Below, in pieces: positions 31,452 through 39,065 of a stretch of DNA of 53,789 nucleotides (position 1 is the first letter of the stretch; each line of letters begins with the position of its first letter). Source of the stretch: an uncultured Clostridia bacterium (lineage in GTDB: Bacteria; Bacillota; Clostridia; Christensenellales; Borkfalkiaceae); NCBI GenBank assembly GCA_944359365.1, contig CALVST010000010.1, positions 1 to 53,789 on the forward strand, given 5' to 3'. The notes under the pieces are model-generated. The model had not been told where the DNA came from and made no database searches. It was given only the letters and a program-made list of their open reading frames with translations. The position numbers and the translations under genes were made by a program.

Positions 31452-31491
31452 AAAATATGCCGACGGCTGATTTGCCGTCGGCGTATTTTTT
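31452..31491 (+). terminator. Terminator of the membrane zinc-ribbon gene
   Basis: AAAATATGCCGACGGC (31452-31467), loop TGATTT, then GCCGTCGGCGTATTTTTT. Confidence 0.9.
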
Positions 31492-31518
31492 GTGGCGTTA
31501 AATTTTGAAATAAGAAAT

Positions 31519-31561
31519 AAAACCGCGCCCGCATTGCCACGAACTGCGCAATGCGGGCGCG
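31519..31561 (-). terminator. Terminator of the minus-strand HAD/cls genes
   Basis: CGCGCCCGCATTGC (31524-31537) is the exact complement of 31548-31561, with a 10-base loop. On the minus strand it is followed by GGTTTTATTT. Confidence 0.82.
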
Positions 31562-31577
31562 ATCTATAATATAATTT

Positions 31578-32387
31578 TTATTTGCTTGCGCAAGAACCGC
31601 CGAGGATGTTTTTCAACGCGTGCAGTACGCCGCCGTCGTCGTTGGAGGGGATGGTTTTGCCGATGAGCGCTTTCAGCCCCTCAAAGGCGTTTTCCGTCAC
31701 ATAGGCGTGGTCGCACGCGAGCAGCATTTCGTAGTCGTTCATGTGGTCGCCGAATGCCGCGCATTCGGAGCGGTCAACGCCGAACTTTTTCTGTACGAAA
31801 GTTAAAGCAACGCCCTTGTTCACCCCTTCGGCGGATATGTCGAGCCAGGTTTCGCCCGATTGTATCACGCGCAGGTCTTTCAGCTGTTCGGGCAATATTT
31901 TCATCGTGTTGTTTTCGGGGCCTTTCCCGTCGAACACAGCTATCTTGCATACGCCCGTTTCTTTGAGCACGTCGGAAAAATCCCTGTGCGCCGTGTTCAG
32001 GTAAGAGGCTTCCACATATTTTACGAACGGCTGCACGTCGTCTTCGTAATAGGCGCAGTCGGGCGTGCAGAGCAGGGGATACACGTCGCCGCCCCGCAAT
32101 TTTTCGATCTGTGCGAGCGCCGAACGGGTGCGTTCGGCGCTGAGCAGTTTGCAGAAAAAAATTTCGCCGCGGAAAGCGCAGATGGCGCCGTTTTCCGCAA
32201 TGAATACGATCTTGTCGCGCACGGGCGCGAACAGCTTTTCCAAGGATACCAGCTGCCGCCCGCTTGCGGCGCAGAAAAGTATCCCTTTTTCATATAATTG
32301 TTCGATGAGGGGGAATATCTCGCGGGGGAGTTTTCCTTCGGAGTCGAGCAGCGTTCCGTCAAGATCGCTTGCGGCAAGTTTTATCAT
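31578..32387 (-). CDS. HAD-superfamily Cof-type phosphatase
   Basis: This 269-residue protein has the HAD nucleophile motif ASDLDGTLLD (Asp8 and Asp10), a C2B-type cap, and the C-terminal motif FGDHMNDYEML that places magnesium. These enzymes dephosphorylate sugar phosphates, flavin or pyridoxal phosphate; which one here is not clear. The ATG at 32387 is preceded by AGAGAG. The cardiolipin synthase gene ends 41 bases upstream, so the two may share a message. Confidence 0.9.
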   Translation of the reverse strand: MIKLAASDLDGTLLDSEGKLPREIFPLIEQLYEKGILFCAASGRQLVSLEKLFAPVRDKIVFIAENGAICAFRGEIFFCKLLSAERTRSALAQIEKLRGGDVYPLLCTPDCAYYEDDVQPFVKYVEASYLNTAHRDFSDVLKETGVCKIAVFDGKGPENNTMKILPEQLKDLRVIQSGETWLDISAEGVNKGVALTFVQKKFGVDRSECAAFGDHMNDYEMLLACDHAYVTENAFEGLKALIGKTIPSNDDGGVLHALKNILGGSCASK

Positions 32388-32428
32388 ATGGTTCTCTCTT
32401 TATGCTTTGCGCGGATACACGCCGGTTT

Positions 32429-33976
32429 TCACATCAAAGGTGCGAAAAAGCGCAGCACCGAGCGGTAAATTTTTCTGAAAAGCGACGTTTTGCTGCTTTT
32501 TTCCGTCATTAGCTCGCTTACGGCGCACGTCTGTAAATAGTCGTGGTATAGATCGTCTGCAACTTCTTTGTCGAAAAACATGATGTTGCACTCGCAGTGC
32601 AGATAAAAACTGCGAAAATCCATGTTTGACGAGCCAATGATGCACACGTTCCCGTCGCTGACGATGCTCTTTGCGTGGATAAAACCCGGCATGTAGCGGT
32701 AGATGCGTATTCCCTCTTTGATGAGAGGGGTATAGAACGCCTTTGTGACCGCGTAAACGTACTTTTTGTCGGGAATAAAGGGGACGGTGATACGCACGTC
32801 TACGCCCGAATGCGCCGCCGTGATGAGCGCTTTTTTCATTTCGTCGTCCAGGATGAGATAGGGCGTATTGATGTATACATATTTTTTCGCATTATAGATC
32901 GTTTTCAGATACAGCGATTCGCATATGTTGTGCCCGCCTGTAAAGGGGGAGTCTGCAAAGGGCAGGCAGACATATTTACCTTCGGGCGATTTGGAAATAT
33001 ATCTTTCGAAGTCCTCCTCGTTTATCCCGTCCTCGGCGTTTTTCATCTCCCAAAGCTGCAAGAACATGGCGGAAAAATTCTGCGCCGCGCGCCCGCGTAC
33101 CATTACGCCCGTATCCTTCCAGTGCCCGTGCAATTCGATTTCGTTCGTGTACTCGTCGGCGATGTTGATGCCGCCCGTGAACGCCGTTTCGCCGTCTATG
33201 ACGACGATCTTTCTGTGGGTGCGGTTGTTCTGCGCAACGTCGAGCACGGGGCGGAAACGGTTGAAGCAGAGGCAGCGTATGCCTTCCTTTTCCAAGAGCG
33301 AGGCGAAGTTGTGCGGAATACCGAGCAGCGAGCCGATGTCATCGTAAATGATGCGCACATCTACCCCGTTTGCGACCTTTTCGAGCAAAATTTTGTGGAT
33401 GCGATCCCAAAATTTCCCCTCAGATATGACGAAAAATTCGAGAAAAATATACTTTTGGGCGGCGGCAAGTTCTTTTTCGAGCTGCGCGCCGTATTCCTCG
33501 CCCGAAGTGAAATATTTATATTCGTAACAGTCGGTGGCAGGCATGGCGCTCTCTTTGCGCACAAATTCCGCACACTGCGCGGGGAAACTGCCGAGTTCAA
33601 GGAAACGGCAGTCCGCCGAGGGTTGGCGTTCGTACAGTTTGACGATGCCGGGAAGGTCGTGCATCAGGTGACGTTTGAGTTTGCGCCGCGGGTTTTTGCG
33701 CCTGCGGAATATAAAATAAAGGCAGGCGCCGATGGGCGGTATCAGCAGAATGGGAACGATCCACGCGATCTTGTACTCCGCATTGATCTCAGAATTGATG
33801 ATGTAGAGCACGAGGATGATGTCTATGATAAGGAATATGGCGCTTACATACGTTCCCACTGTCGGGAACTGCATGGAAAGCCATATGAGCGTCGCGGGGA
33901 CGACGGCGAGCTCCAAAAGCAGCAGGATCGCCACTATAAAAAATTTGCTCGATAAAAGCTTGAATAATTTGCGCAT
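32429..33976 (-). CDS. cls: Cardiolipin synthase (phospholipase D type)
   Basis: This 515-residue membrane enzyme joins two phosphatidylglycerols to form cardiolipin. Two N-terminal membrane spans (about 12-32 and 38-60) precede a positive loop (FRRRKNPRRKLKRH). Both HKD motifs are complete: THRKIVVIDGETAFTGG and FIHAKSIVSDGNVCIIGSS, with the GG/GS partners. Length and order match the PLD-type Cls of Firmicutes. It is on the same strand as the HAD gene and the MDR dehydrogenase, with 46 bases between it and the latter. Confidence 0.94.
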   Translation of the reverse strand: MRKLFKLLSSKFFIVAILLLLELAVVPATLIWLSMQFPTVGTYVSAIFLIIDIILVLYIINSEINAEYKIAWIVPILLIPPIGACLYFIFRRRKNPRRKLKRHLMHDLPGIVKLYERQPSADCRFLELGSFPAQCAEFVRKESAMPATDCYEYKYFTSGEEYGAQLEKELAAAQKYIFLEFFVISEGKFWDRIHKILLEKVANGVDVRIIYDDIGSLLGIPHNFASLLEKEGIRCLCFNRFRPVLDVAQNNRTHRKIVVIDGETAFTGGINIADEYTNEIELHGHWKDTGVMVRGRAAQNFSAMFLQLWEMKNAEDGINEEDFERYISKSPEGKYVCLPFADSPFTGGHNICESLYLKTIYNAKKYVYINTPYLILDDEMKKALITAAHSGVDVRITVPFIPDKKYVYAVTKAFYTPLIKEGIRIYRYMPGFIHAKSIVSDGNVCIIGSSNMDFRSFYLHCECNIMFFDKEVADDLYHDYLQTCAVSELMTEKSSKTSLFRKIYRSVLRFFAPLM

Positions 33977-34022
33977 TTGTCACCAAAACCGAAAAGAACC
34001 GCATGGCCGGGCGGCCGCTTGT

Positions 34023-35042
34023 TCAGATCATATTCAGTATAGAAGGGCGGGTACGGTTTTCTTTTTCGAGCAGCGCCGCCTTTGCCGCGAATAGAGCGGG
34101 TATATCCGAAGCGTCCGTTTCCTCGGCGAGGAAAGGCGCAAGATCCACAGCCTTGTTCACAAGAAGGTTGATGGCGGCGGCGCTCTGCGGGCAGTCGCCC
34201 GTAACGCCCGTCACGGTAAGTTTTTTGTCCAACGCCTTTTTCAGGTGCACGCTCATTTCCGCAAATTCCATGCCCGCGTAAATGACTTTGCCGCACGGTG
34301 CCGCAAGGTCGAAGGGCAGGTCGGGGGAAAGTCCGTTGAAACTCGTGTATACGCAGCCTTCTGCCATCCTTCCGCCGGTTATTTCGGAAACGCCCGCAAG
34401 CAGGTTTTCGTCCGCTTTCAGCGTATAGTAAACCCCGCACGCCGCCGCGGCGGCGAGGCGCTCTTCGTCGGAATCGATCAGGATAGGCACCGCCTGATGA
34501 TAGATAAGAAGCTGCGCAAGAATATTGCCCGTTTCGCCCGCGCCGATCACCGCAACGTGCGTTCCCTTAGCCGCGTCGAGCGTTCCGGCAATGTCTTCGC
34601 ACAGGGAAATAAGCCCCGTATACAGAGCACAGTCGTCGCTCACGGAAGGGGGAAGGGGGGAAAGGTCAGCCTCTTCGGCGACGATAAAGTCGCGCAGGAA
34701 CCCGTCCTTGTTGATGCCCGCGATCTGCGGAGAAAGGCAGCCGTCTTTATTGCCTTTTTTGCATTCGGCGCATTCGCCGCAGGGCGCTACGCCGTCAAGG
34801 AACACCCTGGTGTTCTTTTCGACCTTGACGCAGCCTTCGCCCGCTTCCACGACCACGCCGATGGCATACATCCCCGGCACGCGCGGATAGCGTATGCCCG
34901 CCGCGCCCGTGTAGGCGCGTATTTCGGGATAAGCGATAAGCACTTTGGCGATCTTGACTTTTGCCTGCGTGGGCGAGGCTATGCTGTCAGGTCTTTCCTC
35001 TTCGGCGATGACCTTCGGGGAAAGGAGTTTCCAAACTTTCAT
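34023..35042 (-). CDS. MDR (zinc-alcohol-dehydrogenase-like) protein with the catalytic zinc site altered
   Basis: This 339-residue protein has the MDR fold: a GroES-like N-terminal domain and a Rossmann domain with VAVIGAGETGNILAQLL near residue 170. The structural zinc site is complete (Cys88, Cys91, Cys94, Cys102). The catalytic zinc site is not: the usual Cys before a Gly-Thr/Ser-Asp stretch reads AYPEIRAY, and the GHE motif reads PGMYAIG. It may be a zinc-free reductase or a non-catalytic relative. The ATG has GAGAGG upstream and its own promoter. Confidence 0.85.
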   Translation of the reverse strand: MKVWKLLSPKVIAEEERPDSIASPTQAKVKIAKVLIAYPEIRAYTGAAGIRYPRVPGMYAIGVVVEAGEGCVKVEKNTRVFLDGVAPCGECAECKKGNKDGCLSPQIAGINKDGFLRDFIVAEEADLSPLPPSVSDDCALYTGLISLCEDIAGTLDAAKGTHVAVIGAGETGNILAQLLIYHQAVPILIDSDEERLAAAAACGVYYTLKADENLLAGVSEITGGRMAEGCVYTSFNGLSPDLPFDLAAPCGKVIYAGMEFAEMSVHLKKALDKKLTVTGVTGDCPQSAAAINLLVNKAVDLAPFLAEETDASDIPALFAAKAALLEKENRTRPSILNMI

Positions 35043-35073
35043 GGCATCCTCTCAAAAGAATTGGTTAGAATCA

Positions 35074-35102
35074 ATTATATAGCAATCTTCCGGATTTAGC
35101 AA
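35074..35102 (-). promoter_or_regulatory. Promoter of the MDR gene
   Basis: On the minus strand TTGCTA (35102-35097), a 17-base spacer, TATAAT (35079-35074). Confidence 0.78.
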
Positions 35103-35113
35103 GCGAAAAAAGC

Positions 35114-35155
35114 AAAAAAAAACGAACGGGGCGGTGTCTTTCATGCCTGCCGCCC
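35114..35155 (-). terminator. Possible orphan terminator upstream of the MDR promoter
   Basis: On the minus strand GGGCGG (35155-35150) pairs with CCGCCC (35134-35129), and nine Ts follow at 35122-35114. No minus-strand gene precedes it; it may insulate the rpmE promoter from read-through or be a remnant. Confidence 0.35.
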
Positions 35156-35237
35156 TGCAAAGTATGCGCGATTTGACCATTTTTATCGCATTTGCGCCCT
35201 CTGCGCAAAAAAAATTTTCAATGCAGGCGAATATCGT

Positions 35238-35266
35238 TTGACTTGCTTTCGGAAATGATATATAAT
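35238..35266 (+). promoter_or_regulatory. Promoter of rpmE
   Basis: TTGACT (35238-35243), a 17-base spacer, TATAAT (35261-35266), 44 bases before the rpmE ATG. Confidence 0.88.
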
Positions 35267-35309
35267 AATTCAGCATCTTAAAGTAAAGTACGCAAAGAGA
35301 GGTGAAAGC

Positions 35310-35513
35310 ATGAAACCCGATATACATCCCGATTATCACGAGGTCACCGTGACCTGCGCTTGCGGCGCAACGTTCAAAACGGGCACCACGAAAAAGGGCG
35401 ATGTTCTCAAAGTGGATATTTGCAGCAAATGCCATCCCTTTTTCACCGGCAGGCAGAAGCTCGTTGACACAGGCGGCAGAGTCGATAAGTTCAAAAAAAG
35501 ATACGGAATTTAG
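35310..35513 (+). CDS. rpmE: 50S ribosomal protein L31 (zinc-containing type)
   Basis: This 67-residue protein begins [12 protein letters not shown] and ends [11 protein letters not shown], both diagnostic of L31. It keeps the four cysteines of the zinc-binding form (Cys16, Cys18, Cys38, Cys41; TCACG and CSKCHPF), as opposed to the cysteine-free YtiA type used in zinc shortage. AGAGGTG precedes the ATG. It has its own promoter and terminator, and the order rpmE-prmC-prfA behind it is typical of Firmicutes. Confidence 0.97.
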   Translation: MKPDIHPDYHEVTVTCACGATFKTGTTKKGDVLKVDICSKCHPFFTGRQKLVDTGGRVDKFKKRYGI

Positions 35514-35524
35514 TTTTTGTATTT

Positions 35525-35564
35525 TCAGCTCTAAGTGCTTGCTTGGGGCTGATTTTCTTTTTTT
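35525..35564 (+). terminator. Terminator of rpmE
   Basis: TCAGCTCTAAG pairs with CTTGGGGCTGA (with G-T wobbles) around TGCTTG, followed by TTTTCTTTTTTT. It may be partly read through to supply the next gene, for which I see no separate promoter. Confidence 0.85.
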
Positions 35565-35588
35565 GAAGGAATTTTAAGGGAAGTTCGA

Positions 35589-37412
35589 ATGGCAAAAAAG
35601 AAGGAAAAGGAAAACCGCACTTATATCGGCGGGCAGGCGGTGCTCGAAGGGGTGATGATGCGCGGCAAGACCGCTTACGCCACCGCCGTGAGGGATCCCG
35701 AAGGGAACATACAGGTGGAAAGCCGCAGGCTGAACACATCCAAGGCGATGAAACGGGTGGCGAAGATCCCGCTCGTGCGCGGCGTCGTCAACTTCATTTC
35801 CTCTCTCGTGACCGGCTCGAAGATCCTTATGCGCAGCGCGGAGGTGTACGGCGACGAGGGAGAGCCTTCCAAATTCGAAAAATGGTGCGAGGAAAAGCTG
35901 CACCTGAACGTGATGTCCGCCGTGTCGTTCATCGCCACGCTTTTGGGCGTCGTTCTGGCGGTGGGGCTGTTCATAGCGCTTCCGCTTTGGCTGTCTAACC
36001 TGATCTTTCCGGCGCATTTGGAGCTGAGCATCGGCTATAACCTCGCGCAGGGCGGCATACGCCTCGTCATATTCATTCTGTACATCGTCGCCATTACGGC
36101 GATGAAAGATATCCGCCGCGTGTTCATGTACCACGGTGCGGAACATAAAACGATCACTTGCTTTGAAAAGGGCATGGAACTCACGCCCGAGAACGCAAAG
36201 ACCTGTTCGCGCATACACGACCGCTGCGGCACCACCTTCCTGTTCCTCGTCATGGCGATCAGCATCGTCGTGTTTTCCTTCGTCAATTGGCTTTTGAAGG
36301 ATACGTTCAACGGTATCGGCAATGAAGTGCTGCGCTTTTTGGCGCAGTTCGGCGTGAAAATACTTTTCCTGCCGTTGGTCGCGGGCATCTCTTACGAGGT
36401 CTTGAAACTTTTGGCAAAATCGCAGAGCAAGATACTTCTGCCCATCAAGGCGCCGGGGTTCGCGCTCCAGAAACTGACGACGAGAGAGCCTTCCGAGGAT
36501 ATGCTCGAAGTCGCCATCGCGGCGTTTAAAAAGGTATACGAGATGGACGCCGATCCCGATGCAAAGGAAACGGATTTTACCGTTTCCAAGACGGTGAAAA
36601 AATATACCGAAGAGCTGAAAGCGGTCTTTGCCGAACAGGGCATCGACGAGAGCGATGCGGAGTGGCTCGTTTCGATGAAGGCGGGCGTGCCGAGGAGCGC
36701 GCTTGCAGAGTCGGACAAAATGCTCGTGCCGAGCGAAGTGAGATCGCTCGATGCGCTCGCGGGCGAGCGCATGGCGGGAAAACCGCTGTGGTATGTGCTC
36801 GGCAGCGCGAGCTTTTACGGGTACGAAATAAAAGTGGACAAACGCGTGCTCATCCCCCGCCCCGAAACGGAAATGCTTGCGGAAATGGCAATAAAGGCGG
36901 CTGAGGACGGCGGCTCGGTGCTCGATTTATGCACGGGCAGCGGCTGCATCGCCGTTGCTGTGGCGAAGGAAACGCAGAAACAGGGCAAAAACGTGCAGGT
37001 GAGCGCCGCCGACGTGAGTGCGGACGCGCTTGCGGTTGCAAAGGAAAACGCCCTTGCGAACGGCGCCGAAATAACATTTACGCAGAGCGACTTATTGGAC
37101 GGCGTCAAGGGAAAATTCGATATCATCGTATGCAATCCGCCCTATATCAAGCGTGGAGATCTGGAAACTTTGCAGAAGGAAGTGCGAGATTTCGAACCGA
37201 TGACCGCATTGGACGGCGGAGAGGACGGGCTTGATTTTTACAGGCGGCTCGCAAAGGACGCGCCCAAGAAACTGAAAAAGGGCGGTCTGCTCCTTTTGGA
37301 ATGCGGGCAGGGGCAGGCGCAGGAGATCGTGAAACTTCTGAAAAAGTTTGAATACGCCATGATATCGCGCGACCTCGAAGGCGTGGAGCGGTATGTAAGG
37401 GCGGTGCTGTGA
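35589..37412 (+). CDS. prmC: DUF1385-PrmC fusion: membrane domain joined to release-factor glutamine methyltransferase
   Basis: One 607-residue frame joins two normally separate proteins. Residues 1-~310 are a DUF1385 (YqhQ) protein: IGGQAVLEGVMMRG at the start, RVFMYHGAEHKTI and CSRIHDRCGT, and four or more membrane spans. Residues ~335-607 are PrmC: an N-terminal helical substrate domain, RVLIPRPETE, the SAM site VLDLCTGSGCIAVA, and the catalytic NPPY at 516-519. PrmC methylates the Gln of the GGQ motif in release factors. Here the enzyme would be tied to the membrane. prfA, its substrate, follows. I see no stop or slippery site between the parts. Start: ATG after AAGGGAAG. Confidence 0.93.
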   Translation: MAKKKEKENRTYIGGQAVLEGVMMRGKTAYATAVRDPEGNIQVESRRLNTSKAMKRVAKIPLVRGVVNFISSLVTGSKILMRSAEVYGDEGEPSKFEKWCEEKLHLNVMSAVSFIATLLGVVLAVGLFIALPLWLSNLIFPAHLELSIGYNLAQGGIRLVIFILYIVAITAMKDIRRVFMYHGAEHKTITCFEKGMELTPENAKTCSRIHDRCGTTFLFLVMAISIVVFSFVNWLLKDTFNGIGNEVLRFLAQFGVKILFLPLVAGISYEVLKLLAKSQSKILLPIKAPGFALQKLTTREPSEDMLEVAIAAFKKVYEMDADPDAKETDFTVSKTVKKYTEELKAVFAEQGIDESDAEWLVSMKAGVPRSALAESDKMLVPSEVRSLDALAGERMAGKPLWYVLGSASFYGYEIKVDKRVLIPRPETEMLAEMAIKAAEDGGSVLDLCTGSGCIAVAVAKETQKQGKNVQVSAADVSADALAVAKENALANGAEITFTQSDLLDGVKGKFDIIVCNPPYIKRGDLETLQKEVRDFEPMTALDGGEDGLDFYRRLAKDAPKKLKKGGLLLLECGQGQAQEIVKLLKKFEYAMISRDLEGVERYVRAVL

Positions 37413-37936
37413 AAAAGGTTCACCCGTTTCTCGGCAAGCTGATGCCTGCGAAACGTCGTGAGTTGAGGGGAAACCCGAACGCGCGTCGCAACAAGGCGAC
37501 GATGTGCGTGCGGCGCGTATCACTTGCCGCACAGCGCATATGCGCTTGTTGCTCCTTTTTCCCAAAAATCTCACACCGCTACGCGCGTTGCGATTTTTGG
37601 GAACCCTGTTTTTGTCCGCGATATTTAAGGGCACGCATAATACACAATCGCGCGGCTTCACCCTTTCCGTAAGCCAATGCATTGGCAAATTGAGTGAAAA
37701 AGCAAAAAGCGTGGTTTTTGCTTTTTCGCGATATTATTTAAATAATCAAAGGCGCGTTCCGAAATCGCTATTTTGGATAAGCGTACTCAATTAGCCGCAT
37801 ACTTGCGGTCTCAACGGGTGAATGCGGCGCGCATGATATGGTGTGCCTTCAATAAGCGCGCCGCAGAGGGCAGCACCCTTAAATCACGGCTGAATATGCC
37901 GTCAGCTCGGCATATTCAGCGTGAACAGTAAGTTTT
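37413..37936. repeat. 524-bp palindrome-dense region between prmC and prfA
   Basis: No gene is seen in this gap. It holds at least ten inverted repeats. The clearest are AGCGCATATGCGCT (37533-37546), TTCCCAAAAATC with its complement (37559-37570, 37592-37603), GCCAATGCATTGGC (37673-37686), GAAAAAGCAAAAA with its complement (37696-37708, 37715-37727), ATTATTTAAATAAT (37733-37746), TGCGGCGCGC with its complement (37823-37832, 37856-37865) and a 13-bp stem at 37889-37920. TTCACCCGTT (37419-37428) and AACGGGTGAA (37813-37822) would be 10-bp terminal repeats of a 404-bp unit. A MITE-like insertion or a large structured RNA are both possible. I see no clear promoter for prfA. Confidence 0.65.
37889..37920 (+). 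promoter_or_regulatory. Perfect 13-bp hairpin 16 bases before the prfA start
   Basis: GCTGAATATGCCG, loop TCAGCT, then the exact complement. There is no T run, so it is not a terminator. It lies directly before the weak prfA ribosome site (AGTAAG) and could modulate initiation or mRNA processing. Confidence 0.6.
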
Positions 37937-39007
37937 ATGTTAAAAAAATTAGACGACATTTTAGACAAGTACAATAAATTATCTGCGGAAATGGCGGATC
38001 CCGCCGTCATCGCCCAGCCCGAAAAGTGGACGCAGTGCGCAAAAGAGCACGCCGAAATTTCCGAAGCCGCCGAAAAGTACCTCGAATACAAAAAGACGGA
38101 AAAGGAGATGAACGACGACTTTGCCGCCGCCGAATCGGAAAGCGATGCCGAAATGAAGGAGATGCTCACCGAAGAAGGTTACGCCTTGAAGGAAAAGCTC
38201 TCTCAGATACACGACGAGCTGCGCATTCTTCTGCTACCCAAAGACAAGAACGACGACAGGAGCGTCGTGATGGAGATACGCGGCGGCGCGGGCGGCGACG
38301 AGGCGAGCCTGTTCGCGGCTGACCTTTACAATATGTACTGCCGCTATGCCGACTCCATGCGTTGGAAAACGGAGATCGTCGATTTGAGCGAAACGGAACT
38401 CGGCGGCATGAAAGAAGTCGTTTTTACCGTGTCGGGCAAGGGGGTATACAGCAAGCTCAAATATGAGAGCGGCGTGCATCGCGTACAGCGGGTGCCCGAA
38501 ACGGAATCGCAGGGCAGGGTGCACACTTCCACCGTCACCGTGGCGGTTTTGCCCGAACCCGAGGACGTGGAAGTAGCGATCAACGAAAAGGACCTGAAAA
38601 TAGACACTTACCGTTCGGGCGGCGCGGGCGGGCAGCACATCAACAAGACGGAGAGTTGCATCCGTATCACCCATCTCCCCACGGGCATCGTCGTTACCTG
38701 TCAGGACGAACGTTCGCAGATCAAAAACCGCGAAAAGGCGATGAAGGTATTGAAGAGCCGCCTGTACGACTATTATAATACGAAATATCAGAGCGACTAT
38801 GCGGAAAACCGCAAGAGTCAGGTAGGTACGGGGGACAGGAGCGAACGCATACGCACCTATAACTTCCCGCAGAACCGCGTTACCGACCACCGCATCGGCG
38901 TTACTCTCTATTCCCTCGATTCCTTTATGCTCGGCGACATCGGCGGGATGCTCGAAAGCCTCGCCATTGCCGACAGGGAAAGACTGCTTGCGTCCGAAAC
39001 GGAGTGA
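37937..39007 (+). CDS. prfA: Peptide chain release factor 1
   Basis: RF1 ends translation at UAA and UAG. The 356-residue protein has the codon-reading tripeptide motif PET (187-189, PxT class) and the universal GGQ (231-233; GGAGGQHINKTES), whose Gln is the PrmC target. The stop-codon domain and ribosome-contact segment RTYNFPQNRVTDHRIG are intact. The ATG at 37937 has no clear Shine-Dalgarno sequence, only AGTAAG, and a strong hairpin ends 16 bases upstream. It is separated from prmC by the repeat region but keeps the conserved gene order. Confidence 0.97.
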   Translation: MLKKLDDILDKYNKLSAEMADPAVIAQPEKWTQCAKEHAEISEAAEKYLEYKKTEKEMNDDFAAAESESDAEMKEMLTEEGYALKEKLSQIHDELRILLLPKDKNDDRSVVMEIRGGAGGDEASLFAADLYNMYCRYADSMRWKTEIVDLSETELGGMKEVVFTVSGKGVYSKLKYESGVHRVQRVPETESQGRVHTSTVTVAVLPEPEDVEVAINEKDLKIDTYRSGGAGGQHINKTESCIRITHLPTGIVVTCQDERSQIKNREKAMKVLKSRLYDYYNTKYQSDYAENRKSQVGTGDRSERIRTYNFPQNRVTDHRIGVTLYSLDSFMLGDIGGMLESLAIADRERLLASETE

Positions 39008-39065
39008 TATCTGCCGCATTTGCGGCGCTCCTACTTCAAAAAAATTTTTTACGAGGTATAAATCT

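Noticed and set aside
37413-37793. Short plus-strand frames within the prmC-prfA gap as genes
   Set aside because: They lack ribosome sites, run through the palindromes and have no protein-like composition.
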